DNA from: Melittangium boletus DSM 14713
Lineage (GTDB): Bacteria; Myxococcota; Myxococcia; Myxococcales; Myxococcaceae
DNA: 64,000 bases
Direction of reading: 5' to 3'
Assembly: GCF_002305855.1 (NCBI RefSeq)
Contig: NZ_CP022163.1
Span: 3,782,292 to 3,846,291 of the forward strand
In this document: piece after piece, positions 29,454 to 38,595 of the stretch
Position numbering within the stretch: position 1 is the stretch's first letter
How the letters are laid out: every line of letters starts with the position of its first letter
Position numbers and translations under genes: made by a program
The notes under the pieces: model-generated
Told to the model about the DNA's origin: nothing
The model's input: only the letters and a program-made list of their open reading frames with translations
The model's database searches: none

Positions 29454-31765
29454 GGAGGAAGTCCTCGAGGATAGATGGTCTTGATGGTGCCGTTGGCATT
29501 GAACACGGCTCGAATACTGACGACCTCTAGTTCTACGACATTATCGATCTGAGTGTCGAAGGCGAGCGGCGTGATGCCTTGAGGAACCTCGTTCCTGACC
29601 ATGAATGCTCGCCCGATCTCTGCATTGGCTGGAAGGTCGACAATGCGCGGGCCTCCAGCGGCGTTCACGTAGAATCTTCCCGCATTCAATTCGGCCGTCG
29701 CCAGCTGGATGCCCTCCAGGAGTGCCCTGTCGGAGTTGAATTTGCCCGAGGTGAAGCTTTTGTTCTGGAGCGCCTCGTTGATGACTTCCAATAGATCTTT
29801 TAGTGGACCATGTCCGTCGATGGCATGTGAGAGACCAAGGAGTTTGTATATTTCCTTGCACTTTGTTGGGCCCAGTATGTGTCCATCCAATACCAACTGT
29901 CCAGCGTCGTTGGTGTGGATCGTTCGCGGCCCGTTCTTGAAAGGGACGGTAACGGAAAATTCATTGCTCGCTTTGTCTACCCCCTTCATGAAGGCCTGTT
30001 CGAACTCCTCCAGTTCACGGGCGCTCAGGCCATCGAAGTCGATGTTCTTGGCGAAGTTCTTGAGCCGCAGCTCCTTCAGGAAGACGTCGAACCGCTTGAT
30101 TCCCGTCTTGGCTGCGTAATAAGCCGTATTGACAACCTTGAGAATGATTGCTGGATCCAGTCCGGAATACAGCGTGCTGCGGCTGGCTCGAAGGGCCGCG
30201 CAAAGTTCCTCGGCGGCGGCGTGGTACTGTCGTTCGGCGAGACTGGCGGCGGCTTTGCTCTTCGTAACTGCCCGCGACAGCTCGTCGGCGCGCTGAGCTT
30301 GCGACTTCACGTGAGCTTGTGATGCGCGGGGTACGCTGTTCGACGGGAGTCGCGGAGCGGCGCCAAGGAGTTGTTTGAGCTGTGCCCTCAGCCACCGGTT
30401 GATTTCCTCCTTGGCCAGGTTGAGCCGGGCATGGCATTGCCTAATCGTCTGCTTGATTTCGCGCAACTGGGCGATAAACTCCTTCAGTTGTTTGGCATCC
30501 ACGACCCGCTTGGCGAGCCAACCGGTGGCGACCTGTTCCGCGCTCGTAAGCAAGGAGTTCAGGACGTTCAGTGCCTGCTTGATCAGGAGGAACGCCTGCT
30601 CCACCCGCTTGTCGAGGTCGCCTTCGAAGCGCTTCAACCAATCCTGGGCCTTCAGGTTCCCGACGCCAAGGTGCTTCACCACCTTGTCCAGTTCGCGCCA
30701 GAGCCGCTGGGCCTGGACAGCCGTCAGCGTCCCACCCACCTTGCCGAGCGTCGCGAGGAACGAGATGAGGACGCGGAGCACGCCCTTGACGGCGGAGCCC
30801 ACTTCCGGGATGCAACCCATGGCGATGATGAAGATGTTGAGCCAAATCCAGTACTCATAGGGAAGGCCCAGCACCGACTCATGGCGCCTCTGCTCCGTTT
30901 CATCCTCCAGGTAGTACTCGATGATGTCCTTGAGGCCCGCGATGATATCCCTGACATCCAGGATCTGGTCCACCACCGGGATGAGGCCCAGAATCGTATT
31001 GACGATGATCTGGCTGAGCGCGGGATCCTTGTTGAAGTCGCCTTGCGCCGTTCCCAGGATCCAGTCCCAAATGGCCTCGAGCCACGATTGATTGGTGGGA
31101 GTCTTCCCTGAGGTTTCCGCTGCTTTGGGGGCGGATGCCTTGTGCACGCCACCTGAAGTGGGACCGGTAGGCTTGACCTCCGAGTGGACATTCTTGGGGC
31201 GGAAGTCCGCTCGTTTCTCCGTGCCGACCGAGTCCAATGTCTCCAAGGTCGGTCGGTCAACGGTTCCTTGGGGATTTCCCCAGGGAATGAGGTGGTGTGC
31301 TCGTTGAAACGCGCTCACCGCCGAGCGGGTCGCGGGGCCGAAGATCCCCGGGCTCATGTTCATCCGCTCTTGGAGGAGCTGTCCAGAGACCACGAGCAAT
31401 CGCTGGAGTTCCTTGACCGCGGAGCCCTCCATCCCGAATCGGAGGGTTGCTTCACCGGAGCGAACGTCCTCGATGTCTGGAGCCGCTGCGCGACCGGGGC
31501 TTGAATGGGGAATCGTGCTCGGCGGGCGTGCTTTGCCTCCCCGTGTGGCTGTGCTGCCGCTGGTCAGGCTGGTCGTCCGCAGGAGCTCTTTCGCGAGCGC
31601 GCTCGGGTCTTTGCTGCTGCTGGGGATGCGCAGCACTTGCCCGACCTGAAGCCGGTCATCGTGCAATGTGTTGACTCGGCTCAGCAGTTCAACACTGGTC
31701 TTGTACCGTCTGGAGATCCCCCACAGCGTGTCTCCCGTACGAACCCGGTAGTCAATTTCACCCAT
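29450..31765 (-). CDS. Polymorphic toxin with LysM and peptidoglycan-binding domains
   Basis: This 771-residue protein has an N-terminal LysM (residues 5-48, 'YRVRTGDTLWGISRRY') and a PG_binding_1 domain (about 105-180, 'GSAVKELQRLLVV', 'GIFGPATRSAVSAFQRAH'). A linker is followed by a hydrophobic helical pre-toxin region (about 245-350, 'ILGLIPVVDQILDVRDIIAGLKDIIEYYL') and a coiled-coil rich stalk (about 350-530). The compact C-terminal domain (about 640-771) has 'SHAIDGHGP' near its start and 'VFNANGTIKTIYP' at the end, with lower GC. That layout is typical of swapped nuclease tips; a BECR-fold RNase is possible but unproven. No Sec signal is present, so export by a type VI or contractile injection route is likely. 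ATG 31765 has GAGGA upstream; ATG 31777 is an alternative. Confidence 0.7.
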   Translation of the reverse strand: MGEIDYRVRTGDTLWGISRRYKTSVELLSRVNTLHDDRLQVGQVLRIPSSSKDPSALAKELLRTTSLTSGSTATRGGKARPPSTIPHSSPGRAAAPDIEDVRSGEATLRFGMEGSAVKELQRLLVVSGQLLQERMNMSPGIFGPATRSAVSAFQRAHHLIPWGNPQGTVDRPTLETLDSVGTEKRADFRPKNVHSEVKPTGPTSGGVHKASAPKAAETSGKTPTNQSWLEAIWDWILGTAQGDFNKDPALSQIIVNTILGLIPVVDQILDVRDIIAGLKDIIEYYLEDETEQRRHESVLGLPYEYWIWLNIFIIAMGCIPEVGSAVKGVLRVLISFLATLGKVGGTLTAVQAQRLWRELDKVVKHLGVGNLKAQDWLKRFEGDLDKRVEQAFLLIKQALNVLNSLLTSAEQVATGWLAKRVVDAKQLKEFIAQLREIKQTIRQCHARLNLAKEEINRWLRAQLKQLLGAAPRLPSNSVPRASQAHVKSQAQRADELSRAVTKSKAAASLAERQYHAAAEELCAALRASRSTLYSGLDPAIILKVVNTAYYAAKTGIKRFDVFLKELRLKNFAKNIDFDGLSARELEEFEQAFMKGVDKASNEFSVTVPFKNGPRTIHTNDAGQLVLDGHILGPTKCKEIYKLLGLSHAIDGHGPLKDLLEVINEALQNKSFTSGKFNSDRALLEGIQLATAELNAGRFYVNAAGGPRIVDLPANAEIGRAFMVRNEVPQGITPLAFDTQIDNVVELEVVSIRAVFNANGTIKTIYPRGLPP

Positions 31766-32055
31766 GAGCGTCCTCATTGTAGAGGTCCTGGCCAATCGGG
31801 GGGAGGGGTCGCTTCAGAACGATGCCGTGCTCCACGATAACACCCCCCCTTTTGCTTCGAGCGGGAGTCTACTCGTCCTGGCCTTCTCGCTCCCATGGGC
31901 GCATTCCCTGGACGAGTGCATACCGCCTTTGCCCCCCCTTTTCGTGGACCAGCCAGGAGCCGGGCGCTTCGGCGCGATTTCAATGCGGGCCAGTTTAGTC
32001 CTGTTTGAAGAGGCCCTCATGCCGGGGCACCCTGGACGTCCCCGGGGAGACCAGC
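31766..32055. other. Promoter-bearing gap between toxin and Rrf2 remnant
   Basis: This AT-richer gap separates divergent features: the toxin gene (minus) and a broken regulator (plus). It holds short GA- and T-rich runs (CCCCCCCTTTTGC near 31844, GCCCCCCCTTTTCG near 31932), which are two similar C7T4 boxes about 85 bases apart. No gene is supported. Confidence 0.35.
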
Positions 32056-32330
32056 ATGGTGGAGAGGCTCCGAATGCTCCGGATGAGCAAGATGACGGAC
32101 TACGGCATCATGCTGCTGACCGAACTGGTGCATGCCGGCTCCGGGACGCGCACGGCCAAGGAACTGTCGGCGTGTGCCCAGGTGCTGCTGCCCTCGGTGA
32201 GCAAGGTGCTCAAGGGCCTGCACGGCGCCGGCCTGTCACGGAGATCATCACCGCCCTAGAAGAACCCGTGTCCTTCACCGCATGCGGCGCCCACGGCATG
32301 TACGAGGTTGGCCCCGGCACGAGGGCCACC
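32056..32330 (+). pseudogene. Internally deleted Rrf2-family regulator
   Basis: The first part ('MLRMSKMTDYGIMLLTELVH', 'LLPSVSKVLKGLHGAGL') is the winged helix of a Rrf2 regulator of the SufR/IscR-like kind. The frame then ends at 32259. In another frame the text continues with 'VTEIITALEEPVSFTACG', which normally follows about 25 residues later. A deletion has removed the wing and shifted the frame; the Cys-rich C-terminus is also lost. Confidence 0.6.
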
Positions 32331-32352
32331 CCAGGCCGCTTGGTGTTGAGGC

Positions 32353-32465
32353 TCAAGACAGCCAAGAGGTCCAGGCCCCCTGCCATGCACCTGAGGGGAG
32401 CACAGCCTGGGCAGGCGTGTACCTCAAGGGGCTGCGCGGCCTGTCCACCGGACGGGAGCAACAGG
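32353..32465. repeat. Dispersed repeat, copy D (diverged)
   Basis: CCAAGAGGTCCAGGCCCCC, CGTGTACCTCAAGGGGCTGCG and CCTGTCCACCGGACGG keep the same order as copy B (2397-2547) with more mismatches. It stands directly upstream of the second duplicated unit. A much weaker echo of the second half is at about 60908-60950. Confidence 0.5.
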
Positions 32466-32571
32466 GCCCCCATCCCTCTCATGCGGCGGGAATCGACCCC
32501 GCCGCTGGAGGCATCCGAAAAATGCCCTCTCTGTGCCGGACAGCGGCTGGGCGTCGGCGCGGAGTTCTCAT

Positions 32572-33522
32572 TGCCGTGGGGACAACGCCTTCTCGCTCGC
32601 CTCGCTTGGCGCCACGCGGTACCCGCTCTTCCGGGACGGCGCGAGGCTCGGGCCCTTCTCGGCCATTTCGCGTGGGCGTTGTTCAGAAGGCCACGAGCAC
32701 GGGTTCCCGGTGTCGCCCTCCACGCAACACGGGACCTCCGGTTCTGGGTGGAAACGCGGCGCCTTCGAGGAAGACCCGAGTTGCTGGGAGGTCGGCATGA
32801 GGTCTGCATTGAGTCTCCGCATCCGCCGGCTCGCTGCCTCCGGCGGGTTGTCTGTCCATTTCCTGGTACCCACACCTGGAAGGAAGAACCCCATGTGCAA
32901 CCTCCGCCGCTCCGTGACCCTGCTCGCCGTCCTGTTCGCCGGTGCCGCCTCCGCTCAAATCAAGTCCGCCAACCCCATGAACCACGTGGGTGAGCAGCAC
33001 AACGCCTACCTGGCGTGCCTGCAGAAGGTGAACGCGGATGGGAAGAGCAATCCGCTCGAGGCCCTGGTGGACCAGTGCGGCTTCAAGCCGGAGCAGCCGG
33101 CCGACGAGTTCATCCAGGAGTACACGGAGCTCATGCCGGAGAACCTGTTGGCTCCGCTCAGCGAGACGCTCGCTCCGCACCGCAAGGCGTTCAATGACAA
33201 GCAGTACTACTTCGCCCTGGAGATCGAGCGCGTCCTGTCGACCCAGTCGCCCGAGCAGGCGTCCAAGTCACTGGCCGACCTGGAGAACAAGGCGGTGCAG
33301 TCGCTGGGCCGCGAGACGGCGGACCTGGCGGTGCTCTCGGGCGTGTCCACGGCTCGCCACTCCCTGCTCTTCTGGACGCAGAGCCCCCCGGCGAGGATCA
33401 AGTGGTGGCATGTGGTGCTGGCGGATGTGGCCGGTGGCGTCGTCGGCGGCGTCGTCGGCGGCGTCGCGGGCGCCGTGGGTCTGGGTACGGCCTGCTCCAA
33501 CGCCGTCGCGCAGCTGGACTAA
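32572..33522 (+). repeat. Duplicated ~950-bp unit, copy 2
   Basis: This is the second copy of the unit described at 17056-18006: a ~320-bp leader plus the secreted-protein gene. The leaders are as well conserved as the coding parts, with a few small substitutions, which points to a recent duplication or gene conversion, or to selection on the leader. Confidence 0.8.
32893..33522 (+). CDS. Secreted protein with glycine-zipper tail, paralogue 2
   Basis: This 209-residue exported protein is closely similar to the one at 17374-18006. It has the same signal peptide (cleavage ASA-QIK), the two Cys, the acidic helical middle, and a C-terminal 'GGVVGGVVGGVAGAVGLG' segment. The two differ by scattered substitutions (for example 'SQMLAPH' against 'SETLAPH') and a one-residue deletion near 'SPP'. 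It uses the same GGAAGG ribosome binding site. Its stop codon overlaps the convergent acetyltransferase gene by four bases. Function is unknown. Confidence 0.7.
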   Translation: MCNLRRSVTLLAVLFAGAASAQIKSANPMNHVGEQHNAYLACLQKVNADGKSNPLEALVDQCGFKPEQPADEFIQEYTELMPENLLAPLSETLAPHRKAFNDKQYYFALEIERVLSTQSPEQASKSLADLENKAVQSLGRETADLAVLSGVSTARHSLLFWTQSPPARIKWWHVVLADVAGGVVGGVVGGVAGAVGLGTACSNAVAQLD

Positions 33523-34379
33523 CTCTCCGTGGGGAGCCCACCGCCCCCGTGGTGCTTCTCCAACCAGGCAACGCCGCACGTCACCAGCCGGCGTGCATCG
33601 AACAGATAGGACGGCGCCCGCGCGATCCTTCCCGCGCGGCCGCCCCCCTGCGCGAGACACAGCTCCGCGATGGCCGTGAAGTAGTCTCCGCCGGACGCGA
33701 GCAGCGCGTCGGTCACCGGCTCGCTCGTGTCGAACTCCTCGAACGAAACCCAGCGCCGTTCGCCCTCCACCCAGAGCGGCCGCTCGTACCGCGTGATGCG
33801 CTTGCCGGGGATGTTCGCCAGGTGCTCCACGTGGTGCAGCAACGTGATCTTCTCGAGCGGCGCACCGAGCATCAGCACCTTGCCGCCCCCCTCCGCCAGC
33901 TTGTGCAGCGGAGAGCCCGGGCCATACCCGTATCGCAGCGGGTGGTCCGCGCAGATCCACTCCGCGCGCGCACCGATCGCCGCCACCCCGGCATCCGGGT
34001 GATCGCTCCGAACCGCACCGGGCCAGGTCCGAATCGTCTCCGCGAGAATCCCGTGGTCGCGGCTCGCCCGCGCGATGCGCTTGTCGAACGTGGGGATCTC
34101 CTCGCGAAGGCGCTCGTCCTCGAAGTCTTCCGGCTCCGCCCCCATCTCCCAATCCATGTACGCCATGAGCGTGCCGCCGCCGCCCACCGCATCGAGCAGG
34201 GACTGAACCACGGTGTTCACGCCGCCCAGCACGGGGCCCAGGCTCCGGAGGCCGGCATGCACCATCACGAGATCGCCAGCATCCACCCCCAGCCGCCGCA
34301 GCTCTCCTCTCAGTTGGGTACGGGTCACGGTCACCGAGGCTCGGGTCAAGAGAGGATCTCCAGCGGGACATCGTACCAT
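33519..34379 (-). CDS. Aminoglycoside N3-acetyltransferase family protein
   Basis: This protein of about 286 residues belongs to the AAC(3) antibiotic acetyltransferase family, which transfers acetyl from acetyl-CoA to the 3-amino group of 2-deoxystreptamine aminoglycosides. Typical phrases are 'DLVMVHAGLRSLGPVLGG' near the start, 'GTLMAYMDWE', 'RSDHPDAGVAAIGARAEWI' (with the catalytic-region His), and 'GKVLMLGAPLEKITLLHHVEHLA'. It appears full-length and intact. The start may be the ATG at 34379 or a GTG about 15 codons further in. Family is clear; actual resistance is not proven, as some members have other substrates. Confidence 0.85.
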   Translation of the reverse strand: MVRCPAGDPLLTRASVTVTRTQLRGELRRLGVDAGDLVMVHAGLRSLGPVLGGVNTVVQSLLDAVGGGGTLMAYMDWEMGAEPEDFEDERLREEIPTFDKRIARASRDHGILAETIRTWPGAVRSDHPDAGVAAIGARAEWICADHPLRYGYGPGSPLHKLAEGGGKVLMLGAPLEKITLLHHVEHLANIPGKRITRYERPLWVEGERRWVSFEEFDTSEPVTDALLASGGDYFTAIAELCLAQGGGRAGRIARAPSYLFDARRLVTCGVAWLEKHHGGGGLPTES

Positions 34380-34411
34380 TCCACGGGGCCGGACCCGCCC
34401 GGGCGTCTCAC

Positions 34412-35137
34412 TCACAGCCGCGCGGACGAGGCGTAGCCCACGAACAAGTCCCCCGTCAGGCGCGGGGGTTCCTTGCCCTCGGCCCGGCGCAGCAAGTCAT
34501 TGAAGATCCGGCCTCCCCGGCTGTACACCGAGGGGAAGCGGGGATTGACCCGGCTGCGCATCACCCCCGGGCCCACCCGGTGCACGAAGGTGACGGTGCC
34601 ATTGCTCGCCACCGACTCGACGATGCCCACGTGCGTGAGGCCATCGTTGCGCCGGCCATCTCCATTCCGGTCATACGTCTCGCGGAAGAAGATGAGATCT
34701 CCCACCTGGGGCTTGCCCCAGTGCACCGCGCCCAGCGCCGCCGCGCGCCGGTAGATGGCCGTCACCGCGTTCTCCTCGCGCCGGGGCCGGTGCAGCAGCT
34801 CCACCCCCACCGAGTAGTACGCGACGCGCACGAGCCCCGAGCAGTCATTGGGCACCCGCGCGGGAATCACCGATTCCCCCACCAGGCCCGCCGCGCGCCG
34901 CGCCACGCGCTGACCCCACAGGGCCCGCGTCACTCCGGGCGCCTTCACCGCGGCCTGGACCGTCTCCTTGGCCTTCGCCTCGAGTCCCGTCGGCGGAGTC
35001 GCGGCGGCCTGCCTGGACATGCACAGCGCACGTCCCAACTCCGCGGACGCGCGATGCATCCCCACCAACGATGCCGTTCCGAGAGCTCCAATCACGCACG
35101 TGACCCACACACTGCGCAGCGTTCCGCGGACCAACAA
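34412..35137 (-). CDS. NlpC/P60-type cysteine peptidase, envelope
   Basis: This 241-residue protein has an N-terminal hydrophobic segment (about 8-27) that serves as signal or anchor. The C-terminal domain shows an NlpC/P60-like triad: Cys99 in 'VPNDCSGLV', His169 in 'GLTHVGIVE', and a polar third residue in 'TFVHR' (His186). 'QVGDLIFFRET' also fits. These enzymes cleave cell-wall peptides. Between motifs lies an Asp-rich insert ('DRNGDGRRNDG') that could bind calcium. The start is TTG with a strong AAGGGGGG upstream. It lies 32 bases upstream of the acetyltransferase on the same strand. Confidence 0.75.
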   Translation of the reverse strand: MLVRGTLRSVWVTCVIGALGTASLVGMHRASAELGRALCMSRQAAATPPTGLEAKAKETVQAAVKAPGVTRALWGQRVARRAAGLVGESVIPARVPNDCSGLVRVAYYSVGVELLHRPRREENAVTAIYRRAAALGAVHWGKPQVGDLIFFRETYDRNGDGRRNDGLTHVGIVESVASNGTVTFVHRVGPGVMRSRVNPRFPSVYSRGGRIFNDLLRRAEGKEPPRLTGDLFVGYASSARL

Positions 35138-35485
35138 GCGACCCCCCTTGAGCGTTTCGCGCGGGGCGCACTGCGAGCGTCATGCCACCCCCTCTGGCCC
35201 TGGGAACAAGTCTCCTGGCCAAAAACACCCACCTTTCCCCTGCGCCCCCTGTCGTGTGGGCCCGTTCGAGGGTGCACGCCTCTCGGAAAGTGATTGCCAC
35301 CCCAACGGAAAAAAGAGACCTGCGACGGAATAATTTTACCCTGAGTATGGAACCACGAATGCGGTCAGGCCGAGGTGCACCCTTCCCTTGCCCCATTACA
35401 TTCATCATATTACATCCATCATCCCCATATGATACCCCTGGCGCATGCGGCGCACGTCGCGCGCGCTCGGGAGCGAAGCCACCGC
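35138..35485. other. Intergenic regulatory gap
   Basis: This gap separates the divergent cell-wall hydrolase and TetR genes. Its right half (35280-35440) is the most AT-rich part of this area and holds the inverted repeat at 35404-35433. No gene is supported in it. Confidence 0.5.
35404..35433. promoter_or_regulatory. Inverted repeat, candidate TetR operator
   Basis: ATCATAT (35404-35410) and ATATGAT (35427-35433) are perfect 7-bp arms around a 16-bp spacer, about 50 bases before the TetR start. TetR proteins commonly bind such palindromes before their own gene, though the arm spacing here is wider than usual. Confidence 0.4.
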
Positions 35486-36091
35486 ATGAGCCAGAAGTCG
35501 GAACAGAAGCAGAAGTCCCATGAAGCCATCCTCGCGTCCGCGGCCACGCTGCTGCTCGAGCGGGGCATCCGCGCCAGCTCCGTCATGGACGTGATGAAGG
35601 GGGCGGGCCTCACCGTGGGGGGCTTCTACGGCCACTTCGACTCCAAGGAGCACCTCTTCACCGAGACCATCCGCGCCACGGCCCGCACCCTGTGGAACCG
35701 GCTGCTCCACCGGGCGACGGCGGAAGGCGGCCCGAGCCGTTCCCCCGCCCTCATCGTCCTCGAGCGCTACCTGTCCCGCGAGCACCGCGACCGCGCGGAC
35801 TCCGGCTGCCCTCTGCCGAGTATCGCCCCCGAGGTCGCGCGGGAAGGCGAGCCCTACCGGGGAGCGCTGGAGGGCGAGCTCGCCGAGTTCCTGCGCTCGT
35901 TCAGCGCCCTGCTCGGCCCCGGTGAGAAGTCCCGGCGCAAGGCACTCGGGGTGTTCGCCCTCATGTACGGCGCGCTGTCGTTGTCCCGCGCCGTCCGCGG
36001 CACGCGCCTGAGCGATGAATTCCTCGAGGCCGCCCAGGAGCTCGGCACGGCCGCCCTCACCCAAGAGCCTCCCCCGCCCCCGCGCGCGTGA
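35486..36091 (+). CDS. TetR-family transcriptional regulator
   Basis: This 201-residue regulator has a TetR helix-turn-helix at about residues 12-58 ('[47 protein letters not shown]'-like), with an all-helical ligand domain after it that contains '[16 protein letters not shown]', typical of TetR proteins next to oxidoreductase or lipid genes. Its stop overlaps the region just before the FabF gene, so the two are probably co-transcribed and TetR may control that lipid gene. The ATG at 35486 directly precedes the DNA-binding domain. Confidence 0.88.
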   Translation: MSQKSEQKQKSHEAILASAATLLLERGIRASSVMDVMKGAGLTVGGFYGHFDSKEHLFTETIRATARTLWNRLLHRATAEGGPSRSPALIVLERYLSREHRDRADSGCPLPSIAPEVAREGEPYRGALEGELAEFLRSFSALLGPGEKSRRKALGVFALMYGALSLSRAVRGTRLSDEFLEAAQELGTAALTQEPPPPPRA

Positions 36092-36108
36092 GGCAGCTGG
36101 AGACACCC

Positions 36109-37365
36109 ATGTCGGAGCGTCGAGTCGTCATCACCGGAACCGGACTCATCACCCCCCTGGGGACTGGCACGGAGAAGAACTGGCGCGCGATGATGGCCGG
36201 GCAGTCCGGCATCGCGCCCGTCACCCGCTTCGACGTGGGGAAGATCGACACCCGCATCGCCGGAGAGGTGAAGGACTTCCAGCCCGAGCGGTTCATCGAG
36301 AAGCGCGAAGCGCGCCGGATGGACCTGTTCGCCCAGTACGCGCTCGCCGCGGCGGAGATGGCCGTCCAGGAGAGTGGGCTGCCCATTGGACCGGACGCCC
36401 CTCACGGCTACGCGCCCGAGAAGGTGGGCGTCATCGTCGGCTCGGGCATTGGCGGCATCTCCTCGCTGGAGGAGCAATATGCCAAGGGCATGGAGAAGGG
36501 GTTCGACCGGCTCTCGCCCTTCTTCATCCTCCAGATGATCATCAACATGGCGCCCGGGCTCATCTCCATCCGCTACGGCTGCAAGGGGCCCAACTGGTCG
36601 CCCGTGTCCGCCTGTGCCACGAGCGCCCACGCCATCGGCGAGGCCTGGAAGTCCATCCGCCTGGGCGAGTGTGATGCCGTCATCGCGGGCGGCGCCGAGG
36701 CGGCCATCACCCCGCTGGCCCTGGGCGGCTTCTCCGTGATGAAGGCCATGTCCCGCCGCAACGAGGACCCCGCGGCCGCCAGCCGCCCCTTCGACAGGGA
36801 CCGGGACGGCTTCGTGCTGGGAGAGGGCGCGGGCATGCTGGTGCTCGAGGAGCTGTCGCACGCGAAGAAGCGCGGCGCCCGCATCCTGGCGGAGCTGGTG
36901 GGCTATGGCACCAACTCGGACGCGTACCACGTGACGCAGCCGTCCCCCGGAGGCGAGGGCGCGGCGCGCTGCATGCGCCTGGCGCTCGAGTCGGCGCGGC
37001 TCAATCCCGAGGACATCACCTACATCAACGCGCACGGCACCTCGACGCCGCTCAACGACGCCAGCGAGACCCAGGCCATCCAGCGCGTCTTCGGCCCCCA
37101 CGTGCGGGGGCTCGCGGTGTCCTCCACCAAGTCCATGACGGGCCACATGCTGGGCGCGGCGGGGGGCGCCGAAGCCGTGGTGAGCGTGTTGACGCTGCGC
37201 GGTGGGGTCATCCCCCCGACCATCAACTACACCATGCCCGACCCCGAATGTGACCTCGACTGCGTGCCCAACCAGCCGCGCGAGCAACGCGTGGACGCGG
37301 TGATGAGCAATTCGTTCGGCTTTGGCGGCACCAACGCGGTGCTCGTGTTCAAGCGCTTCGGCTGA
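36109..37365 (+). CDS. fabF: Beta-ketoacyl-ACP synthase II
   Basis: This 418-residue condensing enzyme elongates acyl chains with malonyl-ACP in fatty acid synthesis. The Cys-His-His active site is intact: Cys in '[14 protein letters not shown]', His in '[11 protein letters not shown]', His in '[12 protein letters not shown]'. '[15 protein letters not shown]' and the terminal '[14 protein letters not shown]' are also typical, and length is as expected. It begins 17 bases after the TetR stop with GGAG before the ATG. Being with a dedicated regulator rather than in a fab cluster, it may be an extra copy for specialised lipids. Confidence 0.9.
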   Translation: MSERRVVITGTGLITPLGTGTEKNWRAMMAGQSGIAPVTRFDVGKIDTRIAGEVKDFQPERFIEKREARRMDLFAQYALAAAEMAVQESGLPIGPDAPHGYAPEKVGVIVGSGIGGISSLEEQYAKGMEKGFDRLSPFFILQMIINMAPGLISIRYGCKGPNWSPVSACATSAHAIGEAWKSIRLGECDAVIAGGAEAAITPLALGGFSVMKAMSRRNEDPAAASRPFDRDRDGFVLGEGAGMLVLEELSHAKKRGARILAELVGYGTNSDAYHVTQPSPGGEGAARCMRLALESARLNPEDITYINAHGTSTPLNDASETQAIQRVFGPHVRGLAVSSTKSMTGHMLGAAGGAEAVVSVLTLRGGVIPPTINYTMPDPECDLDCVPNQPREQRVDAVMSNSFGFGGTNAVLVFKRFG

Positions 37366-37383
37366 ACCTCGCACCTCCTTGTT

Positions 37384-37424
37384 CCAGTCCGGAACTTCGT
37401 GGAATCATGGACAAACCGGACTGG
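37384..37424. terminator. Inverted repeat between fabF and the next gene
   Basis: CCAGTCCGG (37384-37392) and CCGGACTGG (37416-37424) pair as a 9-bp stem with a 23-base loop, ending 8 bases before the next ATG. It could terminate the fabF transcript or mask the ribosome binding site (GGAG at 37422-37425) of the following gene. Confidence 0.4.
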
Positions 37425-37432
37425 AGCCCGCC

Positions 37433-38578
37433 ATGAACCTGAAGAACGCGCATGACCTCCTGGATGGATGTTTCTCTCGCGAGGATCGGCTGCGAATCGC
37501 CATCCAACGCGCCATCCAGGACAACGAGACGGTGGCCTTTCTCCTCAAGGACGACGAGCTCTCCGCCCTCATCGGCCACTGGTACAAGTTGTTCTGCTCG
37601 GTCGGCGACATGCCCCAACATCATGAGGGGGACCGGTTCGTGTTGCAGTTCCTGCAGGAGTACATGTGGCGCAACCGGCTCGCCATGTACGTGCCGGACT
37701 TCACCCGGGTCTCCCAGACGACCAGCGGCCTGCCCATCTACGAAATCAGGAAGTACGTGCGCCACCGCATCTTCACTTCCTCTCAGTTCAAGCAGTTCCA
37801 CGAAGGCAACATCAAGCTGTTCCTCAAGTACTTCGCCTCGGGCGCCCACTTCGTGGCCCTCCACAGCAACGAGGACCTCGGTGGACAGGGATTGGAGAGC
37901 CTCTACGCGCTGGTCGCCCCCGGCTCCACGGGCGGCAAGGGGAAGCTCAATGACCGCACGCGCACCGCCCCCATGCATTCCCACTATGGGGCGGTCGGCA
38001 ACCTGTTGGGAGGGATGACGGGCTCGCTGTACAAGGATCGCGGCGTCTACTACCCGAAGACCCCCATCGGGGAGACCGCTCCGCAGGACAAGTGCCCCAC
38101 CATCGTCTCGCTGCTGTTCGGCCCCACCTCGCACGGGGCACTCGACGTGGCCTTCGTCGGGGGCAGCTACGGCGGCTCCCCATGGGCCGCGCCCACGCCG
38201 ACGATCAACCACAAGCGCATCAACACCTTCTTCCAACTGGAGGGCTGGCCCGCCACCAACAGCCTGGGCGCGGGCACCATGGAGGTCATCACCAACCGGC
38301 TCTCCAGCCTGGTCACCCGAGGCAGCGCCCCCACCGAGCTGGGCCGCCACAACATCGACTACAAGGTCCACGCCAACACGGTGTGGAACCTCTCCACCTT
38401 CGGGGCCAGCGCCTACACCGAGAAGCGGGCCACCACCATCTTCCTGGCGCCCCTGGACTGGAACCCCAAACCCAGCCAGGAGACCAAGATGATGAACTAC
38501 GTGGGCCTGGACACGAAGTGGATGGCCCAGGAGTTGATCCGCGTGGCCAGCAATCCTCCGGATTGCACCAACGCCTGA
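37433..38578 (+). CDS. Unrecognised 381-residue protein
   Basis: I do not recognise this family. The N-terminal third is helical and polar ('RLRIAIQRAIQDNETVAFLLKDDELSALIGHWYKLF'). The rest is beta-rich and Gly/Ser/Thr-rich: 'KFLKYFASGAHFVALHSNEDLGG'-like text, 'TAPMHSHYGAVGNLLGGMTGSLYKDRGVYYP' and 'PTPTINHKRINTFFQLEGWP'. Two His-containing turns ('MHSHYG', 'NHKR') could be metal or active-site residues. No signal peptide or membrane segment is seen. Codon use is normal for the region and the frame is intact, so it is a real gene. It stands alone between fabF and a convergent TPP enzyme. Confidence 0.6.
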   Translation: MNLKNAHDLLDGCFSREDRLRIAIQRAIQDNETVAFLLKDDELSALIGHWYKLFCSVGDMPQHHEGDRFVLQFLQEYMWRNRLAMYVPDFTRVSQTTSGLPIYEIRKYVRHRIFTSSQFKQFHEGNIKLFLKYFASGAHFVALHSNEDLGGQGLESLYALVAPGSTGGKGKLNDRTRTAPMHSHYGAVGNLLGGMTGSLYKDRGVYYPKTPIGETAPQDKCPTIVSLLFGPTSHGALDVAFVGGSYGGSPWAAPTPTINHKRINTFFQLEGWPATNSLGAGTMEVITNRLSSLVTRGSAPTELGRHNIDYKVHANTVWNLSTFGASAYTEKRATTIFLAPLDWNPKPSQETKMMNYVGLDTKWMAQELIRVASNPPDCTNA

Positions 38579-38595
38579 ACCCGCGCCGAAGCGCG

